Below, one piece after another: positions 17,334 to 26,773 of a stretch of DNA of 64,000 nt. Under the pieces are notes generated by a model. The model searched no databases and was not told the origin of the DNA. It saw only the letters and a list, made by a program, of their open reading frames with translations. Source of the DNA: Thermodesulfobacteriota bacterium (lineage in GTDB: Bacteria > Desulfobacterota > GWC2-55-46); contig CP129479.1 of NCBI GenBank assembly GCA_030583865.1, positions 1,004,744 to 1,068,743 on the forward strand, written 5' to 3'. The position numbers and the translations under genes are program-made. How positions within the stretch are numbered: the stretch's first letter is position 1; each line of letters starts with the position of its first letter.

Positions 17334-18688
17334 TCCGTCCCCTCCTTAAGCCCCAGCGCGTCCAGGAAGTCCCTGGCCTTCAGCATGGTCTCCCTGTATT
17401 CGTCCATGGGGTCCGAGTCCGCGACTATGCCGCCGCCCACCGAAAGGTGAAGAGCCCCGTCCATGCATATCGCCGTCCTTATGGCTATCGATACCTCCGC
17501 GCCGCCGTTCAGGTCGAACCAGCCGATGCCGCCCGTGTATACCGAGCGCCTTGAGGTTTCAAGCTCGTCGATTATCTCCATTGCCCGTATCTTGGGGGCG
17601 CCGGTTATGGAGCCGCCGGGGAACATGGCCTTCAATGCCGCTGCCGGTCCGATGCCGTCCTTAAGCCTTCCCCCCACGGTCGAGACCATGTGGTGCAGGT
17701 GCGGGTAGCTTTCGACCTCGGCGAACGAGCTGACCTCCACCGTGCCGGGGACGGAGATACCGCCCAAGTCGTTCCGTTCGAGGTCGACTATCATCACGTG
17801 CTCGGATGCCTCCTTCGCGCTGGACTTAAGCTCCCTTATGAGCCCCGCATCCTCGTCCGCTGAATTTCCGCGCCTTCTGGTCCCTTTGATGGGGCGCGTC
17901 TGGGCCACTCCGCCCTCTACGCGGAGAAGGCATTCGGGGGAGTTTGAGACTATCTGGAAGCTCCCGAAGTCCATGAGCGCCGCGTAGGGCGCGGGATGCC
18001 TCTCCGAGAGCAAAAGGAAAAGGGCGAGGGGGTCTCCCGTCCATTCGAATGAGAGCCTCTGGGAGAGGTTTATCTGGTAGATGTCTCCTGCTCTTATGTA
18101 TTCCTTCGCCCTCACGACCGCCTTGACGTATTCCTCTACAAGGACCTCCGAGCGCATCCTCCGGGCCCTTTCGACATTCCTCCCAGGCACTGCCCTGGCC
18201 CCGGCGATAAGCATCCTCCTGAACTCCTCATACCCATTTTTCTCGCATGATGACGAGACGAGGAACCCCTTTTCTTTCCCGTGGTCGTACGCGAAGACAT
18301 GGTCGTAAAGACCCGCGATGCAATCCGGTATTCCCGGGCGATCAGTCCTTTTGAAACCCCTGCCTGGCTCGATCAAATCCTTCAGGTCGTATGAGAAGTA
18401 GGCGGCCATGCCGCCATTGAAAGGGAAGGTGCCGTCTGCTACGGTTCTTGCTTCCTCTTCGAGTACGGCGGTTATCGCCTCGAAAGGGTCAGCGTAAGCC
18501 CCGGGCCTGCCGTCCACGGAGGTGACGCCATTCTCCGTCCTTATGACCCTTCTCGGCCCGGCGCCGACGAATGAATAACCCGGCCCCCGTGGGTTCCGGA
18601 TTATGAACGCGTTCCCGAGCGCTTTAAGCACGATGTAAGCGCCTTCAGGCCCAAGCCCGGGTATCTCCTCGACTATCATCTTTGTCAT
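17330..18688 (-). CDS. pabB: Aminodeoxychorismate synthase component I
   Basis: PabB makes aminodeoxychorismate from chorismate and ammonia delivered by PabA. The 452-residue chorismate-binding enzyme includes 'YQINLSQRLSFEW', 'ISNSPECLLRVEGG', 'TRPIKGTRRRG', 'MIVDLERNDLG', and 'MFPGGSITGAPKIRAMEIIDELE'. The Ile-rich 'GAPKIRAM' and 'GIGWFDLNGGAEVSIAIRT' pattern favours PabB over TrpE. No glutamine amidotransferase partner is in the window. It is divergent from ispG, 126 bases away. Confidence 0.88.
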   Translation of the reverse strand: MTKMIVEEIPGLGPEGAYIVLKALGNAFIIRNPRGPGYSFVGAGPRRVIRTENGVTSVDGRPGAYADPFEAITAVLEEEARTVADGTFPFNGGMAAYFSYDLKDLIEPGRGFKRTDRPGIPDCIAGLYDHVFAYDHGKEKGFLVSSSCEKNGYEEFRRMLIAGARAVPGRNVERARRMRSEVLVEEYVKAVVRAKEYIRAGDIYQINLSQRLSFEWTGDPLALFLLLSERHPAPYAALMDFGSFQIVSNSPECLLRVEGGVAQTRPIKGTRRRGNSADEDAGLIRELKSSAKEASEHVMIVDLERNDLGGISVPGTVEVSSFAEVESYPHLHHMVSTVGGRLKDGIGPAAALKAMFPGGSITGAPKIRAMEIIDELETSRRSVYTGGIGWFDLNGGAEVSIAIRTAICMDGALHLSVGGGIVADSDPMDEYRETMLKARDFLDALGLKEGTE

Positions 18689-18814
18689 AAGTGACTCAGG
18701 ATATATTTTTTCATTCTGCCGGTCAAGGCTCCCTTTTAGTTAATGAAATGAGAGAGGTGTTATAGTATATTCGTAAGGAAATTGGACGAATCCTGGAGTT
18801 TATCTGAGGACTGC

Positions 18815-19882
18815 ATGGCGAGGAGAAAGACAAGAGAGATACGGGTCGGGTCGGTGAGGGTAGGGGGCGATGCCCCGATAACCGTACAATCGATGACTTG
18901 CACGGATACCGCCGACGTCCGCTCGACCGTCGCCCAGATAAAGGCGCTCGAAGCGGCCGGCTGCGAAATAGCGCGTGTGGCGGTGCCTGACATGACTGCA
19001 GCCAGGGCGGTCGCGGAAATAAAGAGGTCCATTTCCATCCCGCTTGTCGCTGACATCCATTTCGACTGGCGGCTCGCGCTCGCTTCCCTCGAGAGCGGCG
19101 CCGACTGCCTGAGGATAAACCCCGGCAATATAGGCTCGGAGGCAAGGACAAGGGAGGTGGTGAAGGCGGCTAAAGAACGGGGCGTTCCGATAAGGATTGG
19201 CGTGAACGCGGGCTCTCTCGAAAAGGACATACTCTCGAAATACGGGCACCCGGTTCCTGATGCGCTCGTCGAGAGCGCGATCCGCCATATCCGGATACTC
19301 GAGGACATGGACTTCAGCGCGATAAAGGTGTCTCTAAAGGCGTCGAGCGTGCCGCTTACGGTAGAGAGCTACAGGCTCCTAGCGGAGAAAGTCGACTACC
19401 CCTTCCACATTGGCATAACCGAGGCCGGCACCCCGTTTGCCGGGAGCATAAAATCCGCGGCAGGGCTCGGCATACTGCTCTCGGAAGGCCTCGGCGACAC
19501 GCTCAGGGTCTCTCTTACCGGCGACCCGGTGGACGAGGTAAGGGCAGGGTGGGAGATATTGAAGGCCCTGGAGATACGCGAGCGCGGGGTCCGTATCATA
19601 TCATGCCCCACATGCGCCCGGCTCAAGTTCGACAGCATCGGCATTGCGGGGGAGGTCGAAAGGCGGCTTTCAAAAATTACGGAATCGATAAAGGTCGCCA
19701 TAATGGGCTGCGTGGTGAACGGCCCAGGAGAGGCCGTTGAGGCCGATATCGGGATAGCGGGCGGCGACGGCTCCGGCATGCTCTATGTGAAGGGCAGGCA
19801 GGTCGGCAAGGTGGCGGAGAAGGACATAGTAGAGAGGGTTGTCGCGGAGGTAAACAAGCTCATCGAGAATAGAAGGAGCTGA
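18815..19882 (+). CDS. ispG: 4-hydroxy-3-methylbut-2-en-1-yl diphosphate synthase (GcpE/IspG)
   Basis: IspG catalyses the penultimate step of the MEP isoprenoid pathway with a [4Fe-4S] cluster. ATG 18815 (GAGGA five bases upstream) gives 355 residues: '[29 protein letters not shown]' and the TIM barrel, then the cluster region '[12 protein letters not shown]' (CxxC) and '[21 protein letters not shown]' with the third Cys. The short bacterial form (no insertion domain) is seen. An in-frame TTG at 18782 is a less likely start. Confidence 0.97.
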   Translation: MARRKTREIRVGSVRVGGDAPITVQSMTCTDTADVRSTVAQIKALEAAGCEIARVAVPDMTAARAVAEIKRSISIPLVADIHFDWRLALASLESGADCLRINPGNIGSEARTREVVKAAKERGVPIRIGVNAGSLEKDILSKYGHPVPDALVESAIRHIRILEDMDFSAIKVSLKASSVPLTVESYRLLAEKVDYPFHIGITEAGTPFAGSIKSAAGLGILLSEGLGDTLRVSLTGDPVDEVRAGWEILKALEIRERGVRIISCPTCARLKFDSIGIAGEVERRLSKITESIKVAIMGCVVNGPGEAVEADIGIAGGDGSGMLYVKGRQVGKVAEKDIVERVVAEVNKLIENRRS

Positions 19883-19917
19883 CGGCCCCCCCAATCCGTC
19901 CATTAAGCATATACCCG

Positions 19918-20349
19918 GTGAAACCCTTCAACCTCCATCAAAAGCTCCTTAACGATACCTTCGAGATAACCCGGCTTAAGCTTTCTCTGGCGCTTCTCAT
20001 GAACGATTCGTCCTTTCCGTGGGTCATACTCGTCCCCATGAGGGAGGGCGTAACGGAGCTTCACGACCTTCCGGCGGTGGACAGGGCTGTCCTGATGGAG
20101 GAGATGGCCGCCGCGTCGAGGGCGATTGAGAAGCTGTACAGGCCCGACAAGATAAATATCGGCGCGCTCGGGAATATCGTCCCGCAGCTCCACATCCACG
20201 TGGTCGGGCGGAAAAGAGATGACCGGGCATGGCCCGGCCCTGTCTGGGGGAGCGGCTCTCCTCTGCCTTACCCGGAGGCCGCGCTCAAGGCCGCGCTCGC
20301 CTCGCTTAAAAGGGCCTTCCAGGACGAACTCGCTATAGGCAACCTCTAA
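19918..20349 (+). CDS. HIT-family nucleotide hydrolase/transferase
   Basis: It has 143 residues. The C-terminal 'NIGALGNIVPQLHIHVVGR' matches the histidine-triad loop of bacterial Ap4A-hydrolase-like HIT proteins; the third His of HxHxH is Val here, as in related family members. An N-terminal 'LMNDSSFPWVILVPMR' matches the HIT core strand. GTG 19918 is the start. It probably follows ispG in the same transcript (35-base gap). The substrate is unknown. Confidence 0.88.
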   Translation: MKPFNLHQKLLNDTFEITRLKLSLALLMNDSSFPWVILVPMREGVTELHDLPAVDRAVLMEEMAAASRAIEKLYRPDKINIGALGNIVPQLHIHVVGRKRDDRAWPGPVWGSGSPLPYPEAALKAALASLKRAFQDELAIGNL

Positions 20350-20479
20350 TAATTGCTATTTTCCCCGGACTCTGCGTCAGGGCGTGAATAAAAATGCTCA
20401 CATATTCACATATATGCTCCGCTTTTTACTCCCGCCCTTCTTTGATTGCGGGAAAAATTTCTAATTTTTAGATGAACGG

Positions 20480-20606
20480 CCAGAAACCCCCGGCCTTTCA
20501 AGGCCGGGGATGAATGGCCGCCCGGAGCGGAGCCAGCGTAAGCTGGCGTAGCGGAGGCAATATCGCCTCACGGGTTCCCGATACCCCGGCCTTCAGGCCG
20601 GGGAGC
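20480..20606. repeat. Cluster of palindromes (possible decayed IS200/IS605 or REP-like unit)
   Basis: This gap of about 300 bases has no gene. It contains two nearly identical GC hairpins, CCCCGGCCTT-TC-AAGGCCGGGG (20488-20509) and CCCCGGCCT-TC-AGGCCGGGG (20584-20603), with a third hairpin GCCAGC-GTAA-GCTGGC (20532-20547) and an inverted GAGGC...GCCTC between them. Flanking hairpins around a small structured body resemble the ends of IS200/IS605-type elements or their tnpB-associated RNA, but no transposase is left. The upstream part (20350-20480) is AT-rich with no clear feature. Confidence 0.5.
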
Positions 20607-20656
20607 GGTTCATAGGTTGCCAATATTCTGAAAAAGGCAATCAGGGAATGCCCGCA

Positions 20657-22480
20657 TCAGAGACGGAGGTGCAGGCAGGGCCTCCAGTCCGGATCTCCGA
20701 GCCCGGCAGACTCGTTTTTTACATCCACGTGCTCGAGCCTGAACTTCTTGTCCCCGAGAAGCGGCCATATCGGGTATTCCCACATGTCCCCCGCCCCCGG
20801 CATCAGCCCCAGGTCAGTGCAGTCCTGCCTGAGTATTATCCCGGCTGCCTCCACGTAGTTCCACTTGAGTTCCGGCCTTGCCCTGAAATAGATGTCCACC
20901 CGTTCTGCCGTAAGGACGGAGAACCCGTTATATGGCAGGAGCGGGCGCTGGTAATTGAAAAGCAGCCAGGGTAGCGTTGCGATGAATAGCAGGGCAGCCG
21001 CGAGGAATGGAACGCCTTCTTTTTTCGTAAAGGAAAAGAGCATGCCTATGAGCGGCGAGGCGGCCACGAAAAGCGGCAGGTGCAGGCGGCTGTGCCAGGG
21101 CTGCCACCTCAAAAGGAGCGAGAAGAGGAGGAACCCCGAGACGATGCAGAGCGAAAGAAAGAGCGTCTTTTTTCTGTCCATCGCCCGCTTGCCTATGAAC
21201 GGCAATGCGGCGAGCGCGGCGATTATCAACAGGATGTGCGCCGGGTTGCCGTCAAGGTCCTCGTGGAGCTCGGTCCCTATGCGGAAGGCAGTCCCGCCCC
21301 ATGTGGTAGCCTTGTCTTGCGGGTCAAGGCCGAGGATGCGGTGCGCGGAGACTACCGCGCCCTCTATTGCCCGGTTCGCGCCCTGGAAAGGGAGGCCCAT
21401 GTGTATGGCCGCGTTACGGAGAAGGTTCGAGGCGAGCGTCCCCGCAGAAATCCTCGAGTTCGTGTATGTGAATTCCTGGCTTTCTGATTCGGCGCCCGGC
21501 CCCAGGGGGCTCCCGAATACGGCCTGGTTCCTCGCATAGTGCCCCGCGTTTATGAGGAGCACGAGCGCGGCTATCAGGGCCGCAGGCGCTATTACCGATT
21601 TCCTCTGCCTTGACGCGCCTTCCAGCGCGAACCACACAACGAAAGGGAAGGCGTATATGTACGCCGTGCCCTTTGTGAGGACCGCAAGGCCCAGGGCCGC
21701 GCCGGCAAGGAATGCCTTCCATATCCCGCCTTCTTTTTCTTTTGCAAATAGCGCTCCCCAGTAGATGAAAGAGACGAGCCAGAGCGAAAGGACGTAGTCG
21801 TTCTGTGTGCTGGTCGACTGGAGTATGCCCATCGGAAGGGTCGCTGCGGCAAGGGCCGAAAAAGCCTGTCCCCTTGCCCCAAGCCCGAGCATTTTCGCGA
21901 TGAGCGAGACCCCGACAAGCGAACCGGACATCGCGCCCCACTGGACGAGGTTCGCGAGGTTGTCGTTATCGCCCAGGGCCATTAAATGCGCTATGACGAG
22001 CTCGGCCCCGGGGCTTAAGTGTATCTGTCTCAGCACGTTTGTCGGATAGTGATGGATGGACTGGTTCTGGAGCCAGTGCGCCACCCGGCTCATGTGATAG
22101 GTCATGGAGTCCCAGTTGTTCGGGGGCGAGGCTAGCGCGATAACGAGAGTAATGGCCGCTATCAGGAACGCGCAGATGATGGCGAATGTCCCGGCCTTGC
22201 CAAGCGGGCCGTCCTTACCCGGCCTACGCTCATTTGTAACGCGCGGACCGAAAAAGGCCGGGACAAGGGAAACGGCGGCAAAGGCCGCCCATGATGCCGC
22301 TATCCAGAAATAATCGAAGGCGCGAAAAAGGCTCAGGACCTCGCTCGACGCCGCGAGCAAAAGCCCCCAGACGACGGACGCCCCGAGAAAGGCCTCCCTC
22401 TTCCCGGAGCCGGTTCTCCGGAACCCGAGGAAGATGAATATCCAGCATGCCGCAGGCAGTATGAGGAGAGCCGGTTTCAT
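20657..22480 (-). CDS. Polytopic membrane glycosyltransferase (GT39/ArnT-like fold)
   Basis: An integral membrane protein of 607 residues from ATG 22480 (a GTG at 22501 is an alternative). About eleven hydrophobic segments are visible, from 'LLILPAACWIFIFLGF' onwards. The first large extracytoplasmic loop 'ASPPNNWDSMTYHMSRVAHWLQNQSIHHYPT' (in pieces) carries the D/S-M-T-Y-H pattern typical of the GT-C dolichyl/undecaprenyl-phosphate-sugar glycosyltransferase family. It is probably used in surface glycan or glycoprotein modification. Acceptor and sugar are unknown. It stands alone on the minus strand. Confidence 0.75.
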   Translation of the reverse strand: MKPALLILPAACWIFIFLGFRRTGSGKREAFLGASVVWGLLLAASSEVLSLFRAFDYFWIAASWAAFAAVSLVPAFFGPRVTNERRPGKDGPLGKAGTFAIICAFLIAAITLVIALASPPNNWDSMTYHMSRVAHWLQNQSIHHYPTNVLRQIHLSPGAELVIAHLMALGDNDNLANLVQWGAMSGSLVGVSLIAKMLGLGARGQAFSALAAATLPMGILQSTSTQNDYVLSLWLVSFIYWGALFAKEKEGGIWKAFLAGAALGLAVLTKGTAYIYAFPFVVWFALEGASRQRKSVIAPAALIAALVLLINAGHYARNQAVFGSPLGPGAESESQEFTYTNSRISAGTLASNLLRNAAIHMGLPFQGANRAIEGAVVSAHRILGLDPQDKATTWGGTAFRIGTELHEDLDGNPAHILLIIAALAALPFIGKRAMDRKKTLFLSLCIVSGFLLFSLLLRWQPWHSRLHLPLFVAASPLIGMLFSFTKKEGVPFLAAALLFIATLPWLLFNYQRPLLPYNGFSVLTAERVDIYFRARPELKWNYVEAAGIILRQDCTDLGLMPGAGDMWEYPIWPLLGDKKFRLEHVDVKNESAGLGDPDWRPCLHLRL

Positions 22481-22551
22481 GGATGCCCGGTAAACTATCA
22501 CCTAAGGCCATCCATTGTCAAACAGGCCATTTCCATCCGGCTTCGGCCTTC

Positions 22552-22579
22552 TTGACAATCGCAATGCCGGGAATAGACT
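22552..22579 (+). promoter_or_regulatory. Predicted sigma-70 promoter of the alcohol dehydrogenase gene
   Basis: TTGACA (22552-22557), 16-base spacer, TAGACT (22574-22579). The same TTGACA-N16-TAGACT layout occurs at 53034. The start codon at 22630 lies about 45 bases downstream of the expected transcription start. Confidence 0.6.
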
Positions 22580-22629
22580 GAAATTAGGGACGAATTTCGT
22601 TCTTCTTTGCTTTAAGTAAGGAGGTGCGC

Positions 22630-23664
22630 ATGAAAGCGCTCGTATATTACGGCCCGGGGAAGAGGGCGTGGGAAGAAAGGCCGAAGCCGGTTTTGAGGGA
22701 GGACAAGGACGCCATAGTCAGGGTCACGAGGACAACCATCTGCGGCACGGACCTCCACATATTGAAAGGAGACGTGCCGGAGGTCGAAAACGGGCGGATT
22801 CTCGGGCACGAGGGCATTGGCGTCGTCGAGGAGACCGGGAGCGGCGTAAGGAATTTCAGGAAAGGGGACAGGGTCCTCATATCCTGCATCACATCTGACG
22901 GCACCTGCGAATACTGCAAGAAAGGGATGTACTCGCATTGCGAAAAAGGCGGGTGGATACTCGGCCACACCATAGACGGCACCCAGGCCGAGTTCGTGAG
23001 GATACCGCACGCCGATACGAGCCTGTACAGGATACCCGAGGGCGCGAACGAGGACGCGCTCGTGATGCTCTCGGACGTCTTCCCGACCGGGTTCGAGTGC
23101 GGCGTCCTTAACGGCGAGATAAAGCCCGGCGACACCGTGGCCGTTATAGGCGCGGGCCCCATTGGCCTTGCGGCCCTCCTTACCTCGAAATTCTATTCGC
23201 CGGCAAGGACGATAATGGTCGATACCGACGCCGGGAGGCTCGCGTCGGCAAAGGAGCTAGGCGCAACCGACACGGTATTGTCCGACGGGAAGGCTGCGGA
23301 AAGGATCCGGGAGCTTACGGATGGAAGGGGAGTGGACGTGGCCATCGAGGCCGTGGGCGTGCCCTCCACCTTCGAGCTCTGCGAATCGATAATAGCGCCC
23401 GGCGGCCACATCGCGAGCATCGGCGTCTTCGGCGGGCCCGTGGACCTCCACATGGAGAGGCTCTGGTCGCAGAACATAACCCTTACGACGAGGCTCGTAG
23501 ACACGGTAACTACACCCATGCTCCTTAAAAGCGTGCAGTCCGGGACGCTCCATCCGGAAAAGCTCGTAACGCACCGCTTCAAGCTCGACGAGATAATGAA
23601 GGCGTACGACACCTTTTCGCACGCCAGGGAGGAGAAGGCCCTGAAGGTCGTGCTTGAAAGCTGA
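22630..23664 (+). CDS. Zinc-dependent medium-chain alcohol dehydrogenase
   Basis: It has 344 residues from ATG 22630 behind a strong AAGGAGG (an in-frame GTG six bases upstream overlaps that site). Catalytic zinc ligands are 'ICGTDLHI' (Cys) and 'GHEGIGVVEE' (His-Glu). The structural zinc site has four Cys in 'CITSDGTCEYCKKGMYSHC'. The Rossmann fold 'AVIGAGPIGLAALL' is followed by 'MVDTDAGRLASAKELGAT', whose Asp points to NAD. The family includes alcohol, sorbitol and threonine dehydrogenases; the substrate is undetermined. It has its own promoter and is followed by a dispersed repeat. Confidence 0.9.
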   Translation: MKALVYYGPGKRAWEERPKPVLREDKDAIVRVTRTTICGTDLHILKGDVPEVENGRILGHEGIGVVEETGSGVRNFRKGDRVLISCITSDGTCEYCKKGMYSHCEKGGWILGHTIDGTQAEFVRIPHADTSLYRIPEGANEDALVMLSDVFPTGFECGVLNGEIKPGDTVAVIGAGPIGLAALLTSKFYSPARTIMVDTDAGRLASAKELGATDTVLSDGKAAERIRELTDGRGVDVAIEAVGVPSTFELCESIIAPGGHIASIGVFGGPVDLHMERLWSQNITLTTRLVDTVTTPMLLKSVQSGTLHPEKLVTHRFKLDEIMKAYDTFSHAREEKALKVVLES

Positions 23665-23744
23665 AGCCCGTACCGAGGCTTACGGATAAAGGAGCCGCTG
23701 GCAGGATTGCAGGCAATTGCCGTCCGCTTCTGCCGCTCGAATCG

Positions 23745-23904
23745 GCAGGCTGCTGAAAAAGTCCATCTGAGTCGAAGCTACGTCGTTCATAACTCCGGCG
23801 TACACGAAAAGTACGCCTCATTCCCCGCTCCCCTGTTCCAACCGGGCCTCGCGTCTGGAGCTTTTTGAGCAGCCTGAATAAAAACGGAGTTTTTCAGCAA
23901 GCTG
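23745..23904 (+). repeat. Dispersed intergenic element, core 1, copy B
   Basis: It begins GGCAGGCTGCTGAAAAAG, has the central hairpin GGCGTAC-ACGAAAA-GTACGCC, then GAGCTTTTTGAGCAGCCTGA and ends GAGTTTTTCAGCAAGCTG. It is in the forward orientation, about 80 bases after the ADH stop, and fills most of the 347-base gap before the ABC-F gene. No gene is seen in the rest of that gap. Confidence 0.9.
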
Positions 23905-24011
23905 TAGTTGTCGGCGCATCGAAAGGCCCGGGTTCAAGCCGGCCTGAAATCCTTCCAAAAGGCCCACTTCTGCTGTAAAATGAAAAACCTAAAACCGAAC
24001 GGAGTCGATAA

Positions 24012-25871
24012 ATGCTCAAGGTAAGCGGGCTTGCCAAGTCGTATGGCGGGCAGGTCCTTTTCGAGGACGTCAATTTCACGGTTTCCCCCGGCGAAAAGGT
24101 CGGCCTTGTCGGGAGAAACGGCCACGGCAAGACGACCCTTATGAAGATAATACTGGGCGAGGTCGAGCCGGACGAGGGGAGCGTATCGTACCCGGGGCAC
24201 TTCCGGATAGGCCATCTCTCGCAGAGGCTCAGGTTCGATAAGGCGACCGTCCTGCAGGAGGCCGCCTCAGGCCTCCCCAAGAACGAGGACTGGATAGACG
24301 AGACCTACAAGGCGGAGACGGTCCTTGCCGGCCTGGGGCTGAGAGAGGAGCTCTTCGAGGCGAGCCCCAGCGTGCTTTCAGGCGGCTACCAGGTGAGGCT
24401 CAACCTCGCGAAGGTGCTGGTCTCCGGCCCGGACATACTCCTGCTCGACGAGCCCACGAACTACCTGGACATACTCTCCATGAGGTGGCTTAAGCGGTTC
24501 CTCAGGGACTGGGACGGCGCGCTAATGATGATAACACACGACCGGGACTTCATGGACGGCGTGACCACGCACACGATGGGCATACACAGGGCCCGCGTGA
24601 GAAAGGTCTCGGGCCCGACCGGGAAGCTCTACACCCAGATACTCAGGGAAGAGGAGGTCTACGAGCAGACGCGCGAGAACGACGAGCGCAAGAGGAAGGA
24701 GACTGAGAAGTTCATCGCGAGGTTCAGGGCCTCGGCCACAAAGGCCAGGGCCGTGCAGTCGAGGATAAAGGCCCTTGACAGGAAGGAGAAGCTTGAAAAG
24801 CTCTCCGATATTAAGGAGCTTGATTTCTCGTTCAACGAGGCGCCGTTCCCGGGCAAGTACCTCCTCGAGGCCAAAGACCTTTCGTTCGGCTTCGGGGACG
24901 GGCCGCTCCTCATAAAGGACTTGAGCTTCGCGCTCGCGAAGGGGGACCGCGTCGGTATCATAGGGAAAAACGGCAGGGGAAAGACGACGCTCCTCAATCT
25001 CCTTGCCGGGGAGATCGCGCCGCTTAGCGGCACCGTCGCCAGGAACCAGAACACCAGGATGGCCTACTTCGGGCAGACCAACATAGACAGGCTGAACCCT
25101 CAGAAGACCGTCGAGGAAGAGGTCCTCTCTTCGCACCCGGATTTGACCCGCGGCCCGGCGAGGAAGATCTGCGGGGCCATGATGTTCGAGGGGGACTCTG
25201 CCCTCAAGAAGATAGGGGTCCTGTCGGGCGGCGAAAGGGCCCGGGTGCTCCTCGGCAAGCTCCTCGTGAGCCCCGCGAACCTCCTACTCCTTGACGAGCC
25301 GACCAACCACCTTGACATGGAATCCGTCGACTCGCTCATAGAGGCGGTCGACGTGTTCTCCGGCGGCGTCCTTATAGTAACGCACAGCGAGCTCGTCCTT
25401 AACTCGCTGGCTACGAGGCTTATAGTCTTTGACGGCGAGGCAGTCTCGGTCTTCGAGGGCACTTACGCCGAGTTCCTCGAGAAGGTCGGCTGGGAGAGCG
25501 AGGCCGTAATGGAGGTAAAGGCCGTCTCTGCCGCGCGCAATGAGAGGCCCGCAAACAGGAAGGAACTGAGAAAGCTAAGGGCCGAGGTCGTATCCGAGAA
25601 GGGCAGGGTGCTCGGCCCTATCGAAAAGAGGATAGCCGAGGTAGAGGGGCTCATCGTCGCGCTTGAGAAGGAGGCCGAGCAGGCAAACCAGGCCCTCCTC
25701 CTTGCGTCCGAGCGCGGTGACGGAGAGGCCATCTCAGTCCAATCCAGGTCCTATCACGGCGCGCGCCAGAGGATAGACGAACTCTTTGACGAGCTCGAAT
25801 CCCTTACCGCCGATTACGAGTCCAGGGCAAAGGAGTACGAAACGCGGCTGAGAGAGACGGAAGTGGAATAG
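24012..25871 (+). CDS. ABC-F family ATPase (Uup/EttA-like)
   Basis: A soluble tandem ATPase of 619 residues with no membrane segments. ABC1 has Walker A 'GRNGHGKTT', signature 'LSGGYQVRL' and Walker B 'LLLDEPTNYLD'. The ABC-F linker rich in charged helices ('RENDERKRKETEKFIARFRASATKARAVQSRIKALDRKE', in pieces) follows. ABC2 has 'GKNGRGKTT', 'LSGGERARV' and 'LLLDEPTNHLD'. Residues ~510-619 form a charged coiled coil like Uup. ABC-F proteins act on stalled ribosomes or in ribosome assembly. It is a single gene. Confidence 0.93.
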   Translation: MLKVSGLAKSYGGQVLFEDVNFTVSPGEKVGLVGRNGHGKTTLMKIILGEVEPDEGSVSYPGHFRIGHLSQRLRFDKATVLQEAASGLPKNEDWIDETYKAETVLAGLGLREELFEASPSVLSGGYQVRLNLAKVLVSGPDILLLDEPTNYLDILSMRWLKRFLRDWDGALMMITHDRDFMDGVTTHTMGIHRARVRKVSGPTGKLYTQILREEEVYEQTRENDERKRKETEKFIARFRASATKARAVQSRIKALDRKEKLEKLSDIKELDFSFNEAPFPGKYLLEAKDLSFGFGDGPLLIKDLSFALAKGDRVGIIGKNGRGKTTLLNLLAGEIAPLSGTVARNQNTRMAYFGQTNIDRLNPQKTVEEEVLSSHPDLTRGPARKICGAMMFEGDSALKKIGVLSGGERARVLLGKLLVSPANLLLLDEPTNHLDMESVDSLIEAVDVFSGGVLIVTHSELVLNSLATRLIVFDGEAVSVFEGTYAEFLEKVGWESEAVMEVKAVSAARNERPANRKELRKLRAEVVSEKGRVLGPIEKRIAEVEGLIVALEKEAEQANQALLLASERGDGEAISVQSRSYHGARQRIDELFDELESLTADYESRAKEYETRLRETEVE

Positions 25872-26342
25872 GAGGGCAGCCACTGACTCCGGAGGACAAC
25901 GTTGCCTTCGCTAAACCGGCCTAGAATCTGTCATCCTGAGGGAGTGAAACGACCGACAATTTTTTGCAGGACAGCAAAAATTGAATGCCGAGCCTCTTGG
26001 AGGCAGCCCGAAGGGGTCGAGCCCCAGGACGGGATGAGATAAGAATCTCGTATTCAAGCCCCGTCGCAAAAGGCCCGCCCTTTAACGCGCTGCCGCGCTC
26101 TTTCCGGGCATAAGGCTTCTCTCCCTCTCCGCCTCCTTCCTCCGGGCTCGGCCCTTGAGTCGTTCGGCCCCTTCGGGGCCTCGCTCCTGCTACCCCGTCT
26201 CGCCCGCCCCTCCCCATCCCTATGTTAGCTCCGCCTTATGTCCCCCCGGGTGGTTTGAATACAAAAAAGCTTGTTGGGTCGCGAAGCAGACCCAACAAGA
26301 AAAGGCGCAAAGCTTTGTTGGGTTACGCTTGGGTTTTTCCAT

Positions 26343-26358
26343 GTTACGAATAGGTAAC
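26343..26358. promoter_or_regulatory. Candidate operator 1 (GTTAC-N6-GTAAC)
   Basis: The dyad GTTAC-GAATAG-GTAAC is the same as the dyad 93 bases downstream, and both lie upstream of the first uspA-narK cassette. A regulator binding site is inferred; no regulator gene is in the window. Confidence 0.4.
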
Positions 26359-26434
26359 GCGCCTCTATTTACCCCTGTTTTTCCCTGATTAAAGCGATTT
26401 ATACCGGCCAGAGACGGGTAGTTTGTCTATGGGG

Positions 26435-26452
26435 TGTTACCTCTCGGTAACA
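26435..26452. promoter_or_regulatory. Candidate operator 2 (TGTTACC-N4-GGTAACA)
   Basis: A perfect 18-base dyad containing the same GTTAC-N6-GTAAC as the site at 26343. The spacing differs from FNR (TTGAT-N4-ATCAA) and CRP (TGTGA-N6-TCACA) sites. Confidence 0.45.
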
Positions 26453-26773
26453 ATGTGGCGCTTTCTCTGCCCCGCTTCAAAATGGGCTGGCTTCCTAAAA
26501 AACCTTTTAAAATCAATGGTTGAAGACAATAAGGGCCTGTTTCCGGCTTTTTGGTATGCATATTGCTAAATATCCGGGTAGGTGGGCATTTGTTTTTGCG
26601 CTTTGGAATAAAATCAGTCAGGCCGTTCAAGCGGGTCAGGGGCGGCCTGAGATAAATCTCGCGAATGAGGGGGAGAACATGGATATCAGGCCAAATGACC
26701 GCTACCCGCCTTCCGGAGGCCGTTTTTTCATTGCAGTTGGTCATAAGCCAATAGCAGCCATACCGGAGGAGAT

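Larger units (their letters stand above)
25872..26773. other. 900-base gene-free region with several inverted repeats
   Basis: No convincing ORF. From 25921 to ~26060 there is a segment with GTCATCCTGAGGGAGTGA near one end and a diverged inverted form (GACGGGATGAGATAAGAATC) at the other, possibly an old repeat. 26164-26180 holds a GGCCCC-TTCG-GGGCC hairpin in a C-rich tract. 26270-26299 is an 11-bp perfect hairpin CTTGTTGGGTC / GACCCAACAAG, and TTGTTGGGTT recurs at 26315. Two GTTAC-N6-GTAAC dyads follow. The region leads into the nitrate island. Confidence 0.6.
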
